Assembly (NCBI GenBank): GCA_013054445.1
Contig: JAAMPI010000058.1
Location: 1 to 64,000, forward strand
Source: Cudoniella acicularis
Lineage: Eukaryota; Ascomycota; Leotiomycetes; Helotiales; Helotiaceae
Direction of reading: 5' to 3'
DNA: 64,000 nt
Below the pieces are notes generated by a model. It ran no database searches. It was not told where the DNA came from and worked only from the letters and a program-made list of their open reading frames with translations. Positions within the stretch are counted from its first letter, which is position 1. Each line of letters starts with the position of its first letter. This document shows, one piece after another, positions 12,441 through 22,488 of this stretch. Made by a program: the position numbers and the translations under genes.

Positions 12441-13669
12441 AAGGCACGTGTTGGATTTCCGAAGAAGCTTGTCAGCGCAGGTTGGGAGGATTAGTATTTT
12501 TGGCTTTCGGAGGACGTTTTTGCATGGGAATTTGGGGGTGGGCTGGATTTTTCTTTGCAGCATGCCATAGGGGTAGTTCCTGTATCTTAGCCTCTGAGGG
12601 AACTTCACATAAGGATCTCGTGTCCTTCAGGCGTGCCTTCACGTAGCCCGAAAACTACATTATACGAGGGTGAATAGAAGAAGCATCGAACGCAAGAGAG
12701 TTTTCCAACTTTTCAATATTGGTAGTTCAGTCACTTCAGTGCGAGATTATTGCCAGAGCCCGCCCTTTTCCACGCCGTAAGAATTTGTGAAAGGTCTAAT
12801 CTTTTATAGTAGAAAGAATAGCCTGGCCGGTTATTAATACACCTTCTTGATTTGGTGTTTCCCGTCTTCTTGACACACTTTAGCTTTGCGGCAAGAAGCT
12901 GGGAGTTTTTAACTTTTAACTTCAACTTCTCAACCTCATCTCCGCTACGAAGTACTCTGCTCTACACACCTGCAGGTCAAATCATAACCGGAAACAGAAG
13001 CACCACAAGGCGACCCAGCACCTTCAACTACCAACAAGCCGGCCTCGACGTGAGAATCCATCTTGCATACGATGGATCTGCTACTTTACCGGTACATATC
13101 TTCACGTTCTACAGTGCACCACTCGTCCTTTTTCGGATCTGCTCTCTCTAACGCATTACTGAGGTGATCGCAATTCAAGATTCGATTCATTTGAGCATGT
13201 CTTGGCACCCTAGGTGAAGGTGCGTATTCACTTCTTGCACGAGAGCGCGAGGTTTTCGAGCTCGTATGTTCCTGCGCGGAAGATTCAATCTCAAGTTCAA
13301 CTTTGAGGTGAGGAAGCGCTTCGTTGCCTTTGACTGCTCGATAGCGTCCCCAACTTCTACTTCCGCTCACCGTCTCCAGACTCCATTATCCAACTCCTTG
13401 ACCACAAATTCGACCTCTTCTTGACGCCATCTTCGCATATCAGAGTTGGACAGAGCGGGTAAGCCAGCTTTAAGCTATACATAAGGTCTTCGGAGCCTCA
13501 ACTTCTCGGACGTCGTCTTCGAGCTCTTCGCGCAGTCTTGGGGCTTTCCAGGTCAGCTTTAACCTCTTGGGGTCGCCACCGCACTCCTTCTACAACCCGA
13601 ATCAGACAGCTCAACGCCGTCTCCAATATTCGCAAGTCATCCTCAGCTGGTGGAAGCTCGATCTTCCGC
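12441..13669. other. intergenic between the two 2EXR genes
   Basis: No supported gene. Open frames here are short and in conflicting frames. The 3' part may hold the leader of the downstream 2EXR gene. Confidence 0.4.
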
Positions 13670-14734
13670 ATGCCTTTTCCACGTCGTCTCCAATTCCTCC
13701 ATCCCATCTCTTCAAGAAAATCACGCAACCGCAAGCACCAAAAGAGCAAGATGACAAAACAGCTCAGGATGATGGCGCGGATCAAAGCCAAACTGCGAAC
13801 TCTTAGCAACCGCGCCATCCTTGCTTACGACCTGCCAGACCCCAATCAAGTACTAGATGTCCAAGACATCACAGACCCGAGCCTCAGCATTCTGAACCAT
13901 TTCGTCTTCGATCTTCCAGACCCTTACCAAGACCTTTATGTTCAAAATCACCATACTAATTTCACACTTTTCCCGCAATTCCCTCTCGAATTCCGGCAAA
14001 AGATCTGGCGCGAAACATTCCCTCCCACACCCCGAAATTTCTCAATGTTCCGCGCCCTCCCAACCGTCAACGCTCGTCACCCCGACATGCGCAGATTCTA
14101 CTGTCCGCCCATAGCCCACGCCATAAGTCGCGAGTCGCGGGCTGAAGTACTCCTCCACTTTATTCCCGTCACACAAGTTGTCACTTACCCTGGGGCACAT
14201 TACAGGACACCCGATGGGGATATTTTCCACCAGTCAACGAGCCTTTTCAATCTGAAGCGAGATATCTATAACGTCCCACTCTACCCAGTTATCTTGAGGG
14301 GCCATATCCCAGGATTTGACAGACCAGAGAAGCGGAATCCCTCGCCTTCTGCTACGGCTTTGTGGGCCGAAAATTATAGAGCCAACCTGAAGGCAACATG
14401 GGACAAAGTCCAGAATCTGGAAGTTCAATGTCGACCAATGGAAGGGAAGTGGAAGAAGGTCGATGAAGATCTGATGATAAAGGCGTTGGGTCAGGGTCCT
14501 CTACAAATGTTTAATCGGGTGAGAGAGGTCAGAGTTGTGAGACGCTTGGGCATGAATCATCTTGGCGTGCAACCATGGAATGAGGAGGGGACACAGGCTT
14601 ATAAGAGGTTGGTAGCGGCGGTGGGGAAGTATCTTGAGGGCAGGAGGGAAGTGGACCGGATAAATTCCGAGGACGTGGCTTGTGAGCGGAAGAGTGCGGT
14701 TGTTGTGGTTGAGGGCGAGGTGGATCCTTTTTAG
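13670..14734 (+). CDS. 2EXR-domain protein
   Basis: A single open frame ends in TAG at 14732-14734. ATG codons at 13670 (355 residues) and 13751 (327 residues) are both possible starts. The upstream frame is Arg/Ser-rich and opens only with TTG, so I do not extend it. The 2EXR motif (NFTLFPQFPLEFRQKIWRET) is followed by the family's second block (HAISRESRAEVLLHF). The C-terminal half has the length and charge of family members (YRANLKATWDKVQNLEVQ). No function is known for the family. The tail, rich in Val, Arg and Glu, has no domain I recognise. It appears intact, unlike its neighbour at 11.6-12.4 kb. Confidence 0.72.
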   Translation: MPFPRRLQFLHPISSRKSRNRKHQKSKMTKQLRMMARIKAKLRTLSNRAILAYDLPDPNQVLDVQDITDPSLSILNHFVFDLPDPYQDLYVQNHHTNFTLFPQFPLEFRQKIWRETFPPTPRNFSMFRALPTVNARHPDMRRFYCPPIAHAISRESRAEVLLHFIPVTQVVTYPGAHYRTPDGDIFHQSTSLFNLKRDIYNVPLYPVILRGHIPGFDRPEKRNPSPSATALWAENYRANLKATWDKVQNLEVQCRPMEGKWKKVDEDLMIKALGQGPLQMFNRVREVRVVRRLGMNHLGVQPWNEEGTQAYKRLVAAVGKYLEGRREVDRINSEDVACERKSAVVVVEGEVDPF

Positions 14735-15375
14735 ATGATGGATAATTACAGGTGGAGAACCCTTTCGGCTAGATTTGAGGTAATCATTCTAATAGTAATT
14801 TCAATAAAGAAATCTTCATCAGCAATTCAGTAACCGTAAATAAGGGGACGATATGTGTCTGTGTATTTTTATTTGGCTCCACCACGAGCTTGCTCACCCG
14901 AACACTTCATTTCGAATACTTTATTTATTCTCTTTTACATTAGAGGGGATTTCATCACAGTAGCTAGTTATATGCATTCTTGTAAGAATAAATCTATTTC
15001 TGTTTATCGTAAAGGGGGAGTACTTAGGGAAAAGACTTAATCGACTATTTTCTAGGTATAGAAGTAATTAATCCTATTTAAAGATAATTTATTAAAGCTT
15101 TGGGTGTTATACGCTTAAGCTATAGGCTTCACTTTCTATATATACATAGCCTATAGAATATCTTATAGCTAATAGAGTAGTAGTGCCTTTATAAATAAGA
15201 TTCTATTAATCTTTTCTAAGTCTATTAATAAAAAGGTCGTAGATAAATAAAGAAAGTATCCTAGAGCTTAGAAGAACAAGGACTAGGTATAGGAAGGGAA
15301 GAAGAGTCGTTGCTTAGTATATTATTTTTATAACTAGAATAGATATTAAGATCTTCAAGATTTATATTAGATACT
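14735..15375. repeat. AT-rich, RIP-like relic
   Basis: TA-dense sequence with many TAG/TAA triplets in every frame (for instance 15050-15360), like the two larger repeat islands. No element can be named. Confidence 0.45.
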
Positions 15376-15722
15376 TTGATGAGTGGCGGTGAGCTAAGCG
15401 AGGTGGGCCACTGGGGGGGGGACTTATCGGATATTTCGCTAGTTGTATTGTATTCTACGCTATGCCTTACTGACTCAAGGTGTGGCGCTCTGCCAGAAAC
15501 ATCTATGGGCGGTCACGTGCTGGCTATTTTTGGCAGCCGAGCGTGCGCGTTTCGTTGGGGAGTCTTAACATCGAAAGGATTGAGGGCATCGGCAACTGGA
15601 TACCAGAGGGTCATATTCGGCCACTCCACCTCAATGGAATGGGCCTACCGATGGAACTAGTGATAGATGTGGATGTAGAGGAGCTAGATAATGAGATTAT
15701 AGACGAGATTGAGTGGATATAA
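15376..15722 (+). other. open relic of unknown origin
   Basis: A block of normal base composition between AT-rich flanks. It starts with a palindrome-like GTGGCGG...AGGTGGGCCAC segment and a G9 run. Overlapping frames of 94 and 80 codons exist; the second ends in an acidic tail (DVDVEELDNEIIDEIEWI). It could be a transposon fragment. I recognise no domain. Confidence 0.25.
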
Positions 15723-15773
15723 GCATGTATTGCTGTCGTGTAGATCATGGTTATTCATGGCTATGGTTACGAC

Positions 15774-15788
15774 CCCCCCCCCCCCCCA
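15774..15788. repeat. poly-C tract
   Basis: A run of about 15 C residues, 165 bp downstream of the end of the HET gene. Length is likely to vary or be misread. Confidence 0.8.
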
Positions 15789-15953
15789 ATAACTATATAT
15801 AACCATATGCCCATGTATGCATACATAAATCGACCTGGGGCGTCAAATATCTCAACAAGCGCTTATAGTACACACACACGAATATCGTTATGCTATTACT
15901 TGCCTCTGATAGGGATTGTCTGCATGGCTAATCTTTTCAAAGCTATGGCACAT

Positions 15954-18171
15954 TTAAATTAGCACGACAAAATCCGCATCGTCAGAATCTAGCCCTTTCA
16001 GTTGATCGAAAGGCTCCTCCCGGTAAAACCAATCTGCTGCTCTATCTCTCACGCCCTCAGGCCACAGCTGAAACACCCCTGTTCGGTAATAGCAATTTGA
16101 TTCATCATCTTCCCTTCGCAAAGTAAGTCCAACCAATCCGTCCCGCCCAGCAGTCATGCTCAAACTAACAATATTAGCCGATAAGTCAACCCTATCTCTC
16201 TCATCTGGGTACCAAAGACTGTTCTCCAAATTTCGCCCCTTGTAAGACAGTCCGTATTTGTTGTCAGATCGCTGATATACGTCTAGATAGATTAATTTAC
16301 CCTTAAGGGATATGTGGCCGCCATTGAATGGGCCGAACTCATTCTCAAGCTTGACTAAACCCATCAGGATGTCGACGTTGTTTGTCAAGGGCGTTTGAAA
16401 GAAGTTTCCTCCAAGTGGACCCCTGATCTTGCCTTCGAGTGATGCCCAAGACCAAGTGGGCGCTCGCCATTCCTCTGATTGGTAAGCTTTAGTATCATCA
16501 GCCGTCCAGAGAAGCTCGTGTGGGAAGTTTTCTGTGGCCCAAATTCCAGCCCAGTATTGCGTATCGGGAGGTAGCATGCGCGTTGCATATTGGCGTGCAA
16601 CGCCAGATAGAGCAATCAGTTTATCCTCACCCCTTGTTAGCTTCTTTAAGGAATACTCTTCTACAATGTCGTGCCATTTGTAGTTGCCCTGATGCTGAAT
16701 TAAAATATCATGCAGCTGCGACAACCTTTCGGGCTCCAAGCGATCAAGGGCGACACGTGGAGGTCCCTTTAGGAGATGGTGCGGGTATGACTCGCATACC
16801 TGCATCTGGCTGCATTCCCAGAAGAGCTGTTCCGTGCCAAAGTGAAGCATCCTGGGTGAAAGAAAGCGTTCTTGGAACACCCACCCTCGTTGAAGCAAAG
16901 GCTCGCTCAGGATTGTGTCCTCGAAGAAGCTGTCCTCGACTAAGCGGTATGGCTCTTTGTACTTGTCGGGATGCAGTTTACAAGCTGGCTTGTAAAAGAT
17001 AGGCTGGAACACCTTCTTGTAGTTTCTCTCTCGAAAACATCCCCTACTCCCATCGGATGCCGAAGTAGCGCCAATATTGAGAAAAGAGTTTTGGTAGATG
17101 CTGTCCATCATCCCGGACTCATGCAACCAATCATCCTTGGAACCCTCGCATTCTTGGATGATACATAGGGAATCGATCCACAAGTAACGTATACCAAATT
17201 TCCGAGTGACAACGATTGCCTCTTGAAATGTCTTCGAAACTCCGCAAGGTTCCCGGCCGTGAGTGTCTTTATGCGCAAGTTCCCCCAGCAGTGGCTGAGT
17301 GTCATATATCTTCCAGTGACACTCTCTTCCTTCGAAATAATGAGACGCACGTCGTCTTCCTCTCCACCGTTCACCCCTAAATCCAACAGTCTAGTAGGAT
17401 ATGGCTCCTTGCTACTCTCCAATCGTCTCCTAGAACATTCTTCATGCGTAGCATCGCATATTTCCATCCACTCTATAATCCTTCGCCAACTCTCCAGTGA
17501 CCCCATATTGTCATTAGCAAACTTTGAATCTACATCCCCGTCAATAGCGAAACCGCATCGTACCTCTCCGGTCTACTCCATATTCTCATAATATTCCTGA
17601 ATCTCTCTTTGATCCGCTCGTTCAGTCTCCCCCTCTCCCTTGCAATACGGACAGTTACTTGACCGGAGAACGCGACAAGGTTTTATATGCCTATATTCAC
17701 CACCACTGGTATGCTCGCCAAAACCAAGTTTAATCGTACCGTCATCCGGTTGATTTGGCTCAATCGGAGAGAAGAGGAATGTGATTTCCTTATCAGAATC
17801 AAACGCCTCCTTCTCTTCTAATCGACACTCAACATGCAACACGTTATCGAAAACTACAAATCAATGACGAAAAATCAGGATGACATCTCACTACAAGCTG
17901 ATCAAGGGGTATCTTACACGTCACATTGTCTAGATGCGGTCGCTGACGCAGTCGGACCATTAGGGCATTCCATTGCCCTCACTGCGTCCTGGAATATATC
18001 CTGATACTTTGTTTTTGGGTGCATGATTGCCTTGAAAATCGAGTGGCAGAGGAAACAATTCTCTTCATTCATAGCGAAGAATATCTTGAAGATTGATAAA
18101 GCAAAGAGTAGTGAGCCCTCCTTGAGTGTTGGGGTTTGCGTGAGCGCTTGTTGACATGATGAGCAGATCAT
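15954..18171 (-). pseudogene. HET (heterokaryon incompatibility) domain protein, broken
   Basis: HET proteins trigger or modulate cell death after fusion of unlike hyphae. Exon 1 starts at ATG 18171 with Cys pairs (CSSC, CFLC) typical of the N-terminal segment; an intron lies at about 17931-17854. The HET core is clear: YMTLSHCWG, RYLWIDSLCIIQ, YQNSFLNIGATSASDGSRGC, LLQRGWVFQERFLSPR and APTWSWASLEG, ending at TAA 15954-15956. Two lesions break it. A TAG at about 17575 interrupts an otherwise continuous frame between the N-terminal part and the HET domain. A one-base deletion near 17235 separates the SHCWG block from the WIDSLCII block. The TAG fits a C-to-T change. The family is certain; loss of function is likely unless these are sequence errors. 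Confidence 0.8.
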
Positions 18172-20338
18172 GGTGGAGCTTGGTATTGGGAATGGAGTGT
18201 TGATGGCTGATATGGGATGTGCCGCCTCTTAATATTGGTGGTTTACATGAAGGCAATTTCTGAAGTTTTCTATTTTTGGAACTTAGAAAGTGGTCCAGTC
18301 AAAAACCTATGAGAATCTACTACAGTAACTGTGCCATCTGCTGACTGCTCTGGAGTCGGATCTTCATATTCCGACCGTCCGCACAGCCATAGGCTTGAAA
18401 GCCACAAGCTTGATTGTAGGACGTGCAGGGTCGTTTCGCACTAGCCGGGATTGGTAATTGCTATGATTAGAAGTACCGACCCGCGTGGCGACCTTGTATG
18501 AATTTACGCGCCACAGTAGGCACAAGGCTAATAATGACTTCTCACTATTATAATAAGGCTTTAAGGCTTAAATAAGACCCTTATATAAGTGTCGTGAGTA
18601 GTAAGAGCTTGATAGTGGTACTGTGGTAAAAGGACATTATTACGCTATAAAAGAAGGCTCTTTACAAATTAGGCGTGGAGGCGACGATACGAACGTAATT
18701 TATAGGTAGGAGGGGTCGCGAATATTCAAAAGTAGCTATAGCACACGACTTATGTAGAACTATAGTAAATATTAATATGTGCGTAGAGTTTAAGCTATTT
18801 GAAGTCAAAGTACCCCTCGTATTTTTCGGCACGGTGGGGTTTTCGCGACGCAGGGACGGACGTTAACCTCTCGTCACCCCCTAGCGGGGAAAGCGTTAAA
18901 TCCCGCCCCTTCAAGCTACGATCAAGCTACCCATTAAAAGATCTAATCCAGGTATAGAAAGGGAACTTCAGCCATGAGTCGTGAATGATACAGGAGTTTT
19001 TTGGGCTCCAGGAGGCAAGTGAAAGTAACGCAATACTGCTAGAGAGTGCATGCTATTACAGCCTTCAGATTTCGAATTTCAAATAACGAATCATCATATC
19101 TCATAAGCAGTCATCTCCGAGTCCTCAACTACGATCTTCTGGAAGCATAACATCTATCTACTTGATAGGCTAAACCGCATGCATTGCCCAACGGAAGAAA
19201 CGATCCAAATGGTCTCAAATGTTTACAGAAAATCTGCCATGGCGTACTACTACTGCTGCTTCTGTGGTCAGACAAGGCCCCTACAGTCCCGGAAGGAGAT
19301 CTGCTACGGCCTTTTTAGCATGAAGGTTGAGGGAGACGCAAGCTGTTATTGTCAACGGGGAGTACAGTACAAACTCACTGGGTAGTATAGCAAGTACTAT
19401 AGTTTAAAATCCGAAATCGGATATTGAAAGTAGGAATTAGAAAATTAGAAAATTAAAACCTGGAATTAACTATTATAATAGGAAGGAGAGTTCTAGTTAC
19501 AAGCTTGGTGGAAATATCAAGACTTTGGCAAGATGTAATATGTCTATATCACATCCAAATTCATAGATGAAGGTGGAAATAAAAGAGCTTATGGATAATA
19601 GAAGCAGTCCTCTTCCAATATCCAGAGAATCGCTAATACTTTGAATTTCACGGCTAGAAGCGACTCTAGAAGGCACCATTAGGTAGCTATCTTGGATTAT
19701 ACTTCTCTAAGTCTTATACCCCCTCGGACGCATTACATTATAGAGGTTATCCAATAGTCACTCTTTTACGAGTAAATCTTGCCAGATACAATCTCTCACG
19801 TTTCTTAAAAAAGAATCAAGATGGTACAGCGAAGAATTTGGGTAGCTTTGGGAGTCTTTTCCTCTGCCACTCTTATTTGTACAGTATTAGGGATTGTAGT
19901 ACTGGCCCAGGATAGCGCAAAAGCAGGTATTGCGACCTTAACTGTACGAGCTTCCCTCTTTCTAATTTTATTTAGTTTGGCTAATAACTTCTCAATTATA
20001 GTTCAATTTCACTCTACCAACCCCCTCCATCAAGCCACGCGCCATTCCGGTCAGCATCCTTCAGAGCGAAGCTTATAGCGTGGCAAGCGCACTTAACACA
20101 GATATTCCCGCTACTTCTAGCAGATTCAAAGTCCAGATATCACGTCTCTAGACTAGCGTGAACACCGTACAGGTGTCCTTTGGTGCGACACCTATAGTTG
20201 AAAGTTTAGAAAGAAAATAATTAAATTTTATGTGTGGGTGGAGGGGCGGGGTAAAAGCAGGGCATAGATTATAAGCGAATGTGACGCTGACTTTACCCGA
20301 CCTGATTGTACAAGATTAACTTAGTATATTAGTTATTT
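18172..20338. other. intergenic, two weak small frames
   Basis: AT-rich sequence with a GC-richer block near 18800-18920. Frame 19179-19385 (+) codes a 68-residue Cys-rich peptide (YYYCCFCG). Frame 19821-20078 (+) codes 85 residues with a hydrophobic N-terminal helix. Neither has a recognisable family or supporting context, so I do not call them genes. Confidence 0.3.
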
Positions 20339-21781
20339 CTACAAGGCTCTGTTAAGTTGGTTCTGAAGCCTCTCTTCTAGTAATGGTTCCAGAAGCCGTG
20401 CTCGTTTGTGACTCCACCAGCAGTTTGGGCCTCCAAGTAAAATTCGAACCGCTCTGTAGAAGTGGTACAACATGAGGAGCCCCTTGGGATCCTGTCTACT
20501 GATTATCTTTTCTGCGTACGCATGGATCATTATCAAGAATGTAAACGCGTACCGAGTCAAGTCAGGCATCAGCTGTTCAGACGCTTCCAGGAATTCCGGT
20601 CCTTGGACCTCTGGTAGGAACAGCAGAAGCGTGGTGAGTCGGGAAACGACGTCCTTGTGGGCTGCCAAGAAATTTACCTCTTCCTCTGAAGTCTGCCCTG
20701 CCATCCATTCGCTAGGTTCAGGCGTTGAGTCGCCTTTAAAGGCGGAAGCAACCGAAAGCTGCTCATAACGGAGCGGTTGCGAGTATGAGAAGAAAGAGTG
20801 GAATGAGGCCAGCGTCTCCTTGCTCAGGCGTGCTGCACTGTTTAATACCTGGCGGGGGCTGTGCATGATATCAACGATGAAGCTTGACGGTTTTTCGTAC
20901 ATGACCGGACCTGAGCGCATGAAGATCTCGACCAAGCCGCCGGCGAGGCGGAAGATGGTGTCTTTCGACAGGTCCAGAGCGGTCAGACCTGCGGAATCCG
21001 TCACCAAGAATTCCGTTTCCGTCCAAAGCTCGAAATAAATGAGCACGGACGTTGCCATGAAAAAATCAACATTCGACGCGGTAAATTTCTGGTTGATGTC
21101 TTTGCGGAATATGCTGAGGGTCTGGGCGAGGTGGGATGCGGCTGCGACACCGTATCCCGGCTCATCCGGACAGAGGTAGGCCAGGTGTCTTGCCGAAACA
21201 CAGAGAATGGCTTGCATCAGAGCTTCGTATTCCAGGGACCAACCGAGGGCTTCCTTCCACACCGAACCAAAGCATAGTGTATGCCGAGTACTCGTTTCAA
21301 AGTGATGGAAGAGCTTCATATGCAGCATGTTGACTGCAGGACTGGTACCACCGAGGAGCGGCGGCGGAGGTATTTGTTGCAACATATCCGGTTGCGGGCT
21401 GTGGGTTTGGCGGATATCGAATGCTCGCCGCTCGCATTCTTCGTCGCGACGCAAGCAATGCGAGCACCTTGGGGTCTTTTCGTCGCACTGGACGATATCA
21501 ACAAGTGAGCATGGTTGCTAAGGAGATACAAGATCCTATACCTTTACGCGGCGCTTACGGCAGTTGCTACACCCTCTTCTCGATTTGTGATGAGGTCTCT
21601 TGTGTCTTGAAGGATCGACATTCCCAGTCGGTATTTCTTTGAGCACTATACTATCTTCCTTGGCGAGGAAAAAGTTGTGAAAGCAAGTGCCTGCCGAATC
21701 TCTAGGATCCCATTGTGGTGAGTCGGTCAAGATAGTGTCAAGAAGAGATATTGCGGCATGATTAAGTGATGGTGAAGTCAT
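20339..21781 (-). CDS. Zn2Cys6 transcription factor
   Basis: A fungal binuclear zinc-cluster regulator. Exon 1 is 21781-21542, the intron 21541-21488 (GTATAG...CCAG), exon 2 21487-20339, giving 462 residues. Splicing joins GCSNCRKRRVK to CDEKTPRCSHCLRRDEEC, giving all six zinc ligands at residues 71, 74, 81, 88, 91 and 98 with spacing C-x2-C-x6-C-x6-C-x2-C-x6-C. The DNA-binding domain follows about 70 N-terminal residues. The remainder is a helical regulatory domain like those of short C6 regulators (the UPC2/sterol-uptake group is similar in length), though I see no diagnostic motif. It is divergently transcribed from the ABC transporter at 22489, so regulation of that transporter is a reasonable inference. 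No damage is visible. Confidence 0.85.
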
Positions 21782-21943
21782 TGTAGAAACGAAATAGCGA
21801 AGTCGTCTGCAGGATCAATTCGCTTAGATTAGAACCGAGGGTTGATGGATCGTGAATCCATCTCACTGTAGACCATTTCAAAAAGGGAAGAGATTTTAGA
21901 GCCAATTACACCGTCGGAAGTGGAGGCCTGCGCTATCCTCAGC

Positions 21944-22023
21944 TGAGCGATACGAGATCACGTGATCAAAGCATAGTAAGAACTATCGATTGCCTAGTTG
22001 GGCGATGCGAGATCGCGTGATGA
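21944..22023. promoter_or_regulatory. two direct repeats with CACGTG/CGCGTG core
   Basis: The first copy contains the 12-bp palindrome GATCACGTGATC and the second GATCGCGTGAT. The copies match at about 20 of 24 positions and start 55-56 bp apart. E-box-like CACGTG suggests a bHLH or bZIP site, but this is inference. Confidence 0.5.
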
Positions 22024-22185
22024 GAACGAAGCTGAACGAAGCTGAGCGAGATCTTGGCGGCGACATCGTTCATCCGCCTCGGTGCATTGCTGGCACCAGG
22101 GCTTACCAAGACCCTTGTTTTTTGTCCACTCTAGCATGGCGCCAATAAAGTTTTTATCATGCTATGGAGATTTCATCTTTTGGAA

Positions 22186-22204
22186 AAACGAACCTCGTTC
22201 GTTT
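22186..22204. promoter_or_regulatory. perfect inverted repeat AAACGAAC-CTC-GTTCGTTT
   Basis: Eight-base arms around a three-base spacer, 285 bp upstream of the ABC transporter start. A dimeric regulator could bind it. No known fungal consensus was matched. Confidence 0.5.
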
Positions 22205-22488
22205 AGCTCGTTCTGGCAGTGCGAGGTATCGAATAGTGTGCGGTGCCACATATCAAAGTATCAAATTAGGCCGCCAAGAGATAGTTCGATGAGTGCGTGA
22301 TGCTCATAAGCCGCCCTAATGGCAGAATGTCTCCGGTTCATTGGGTTGAAGAGAATTTGGGCATATTACACCGGGCGACGTATAAACAGTCCTCGGAATC
22401 CAAAACCAGTTGGTTGTCTCTTGGTAGATGCGCCAGGTGCTTCGCTGCCTTCGACTTAACAATCTAAATTCAATATTCCTGATTCTTT

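Larger units (their letters stand above)
21782..22488. promoter_or_regulatory. shared divergent promoter, C6 regulator / ABC transporter
   Basis: The 707 bp between the two start codons contain paired motifs. Near-identical direct repeats lie at 21944-21967 and 22000-22023 (GCGATRCGAGATCRCGTGAT core). A perfect 19-bp hairpin site lies at 22186-22204. A CCG-N3-CGG everted pair lies near 22071-22079, and an AACGAAGCTG tandem lies near 22027-22046. Zinc-cluster proteins bind CGG half-sites, so the last pair is the most direct candidate; the rest are unassigned. Confidence 0.5.

Noticed and set aside
12852..13151. 99-codon plus-strand frame
   Set aside because: No family features and no support from splicing or context.
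15376..15722. Transposase gene
   Set aside because: Location between AT-rich flanks is suggestive but no catalytic motif can be read.
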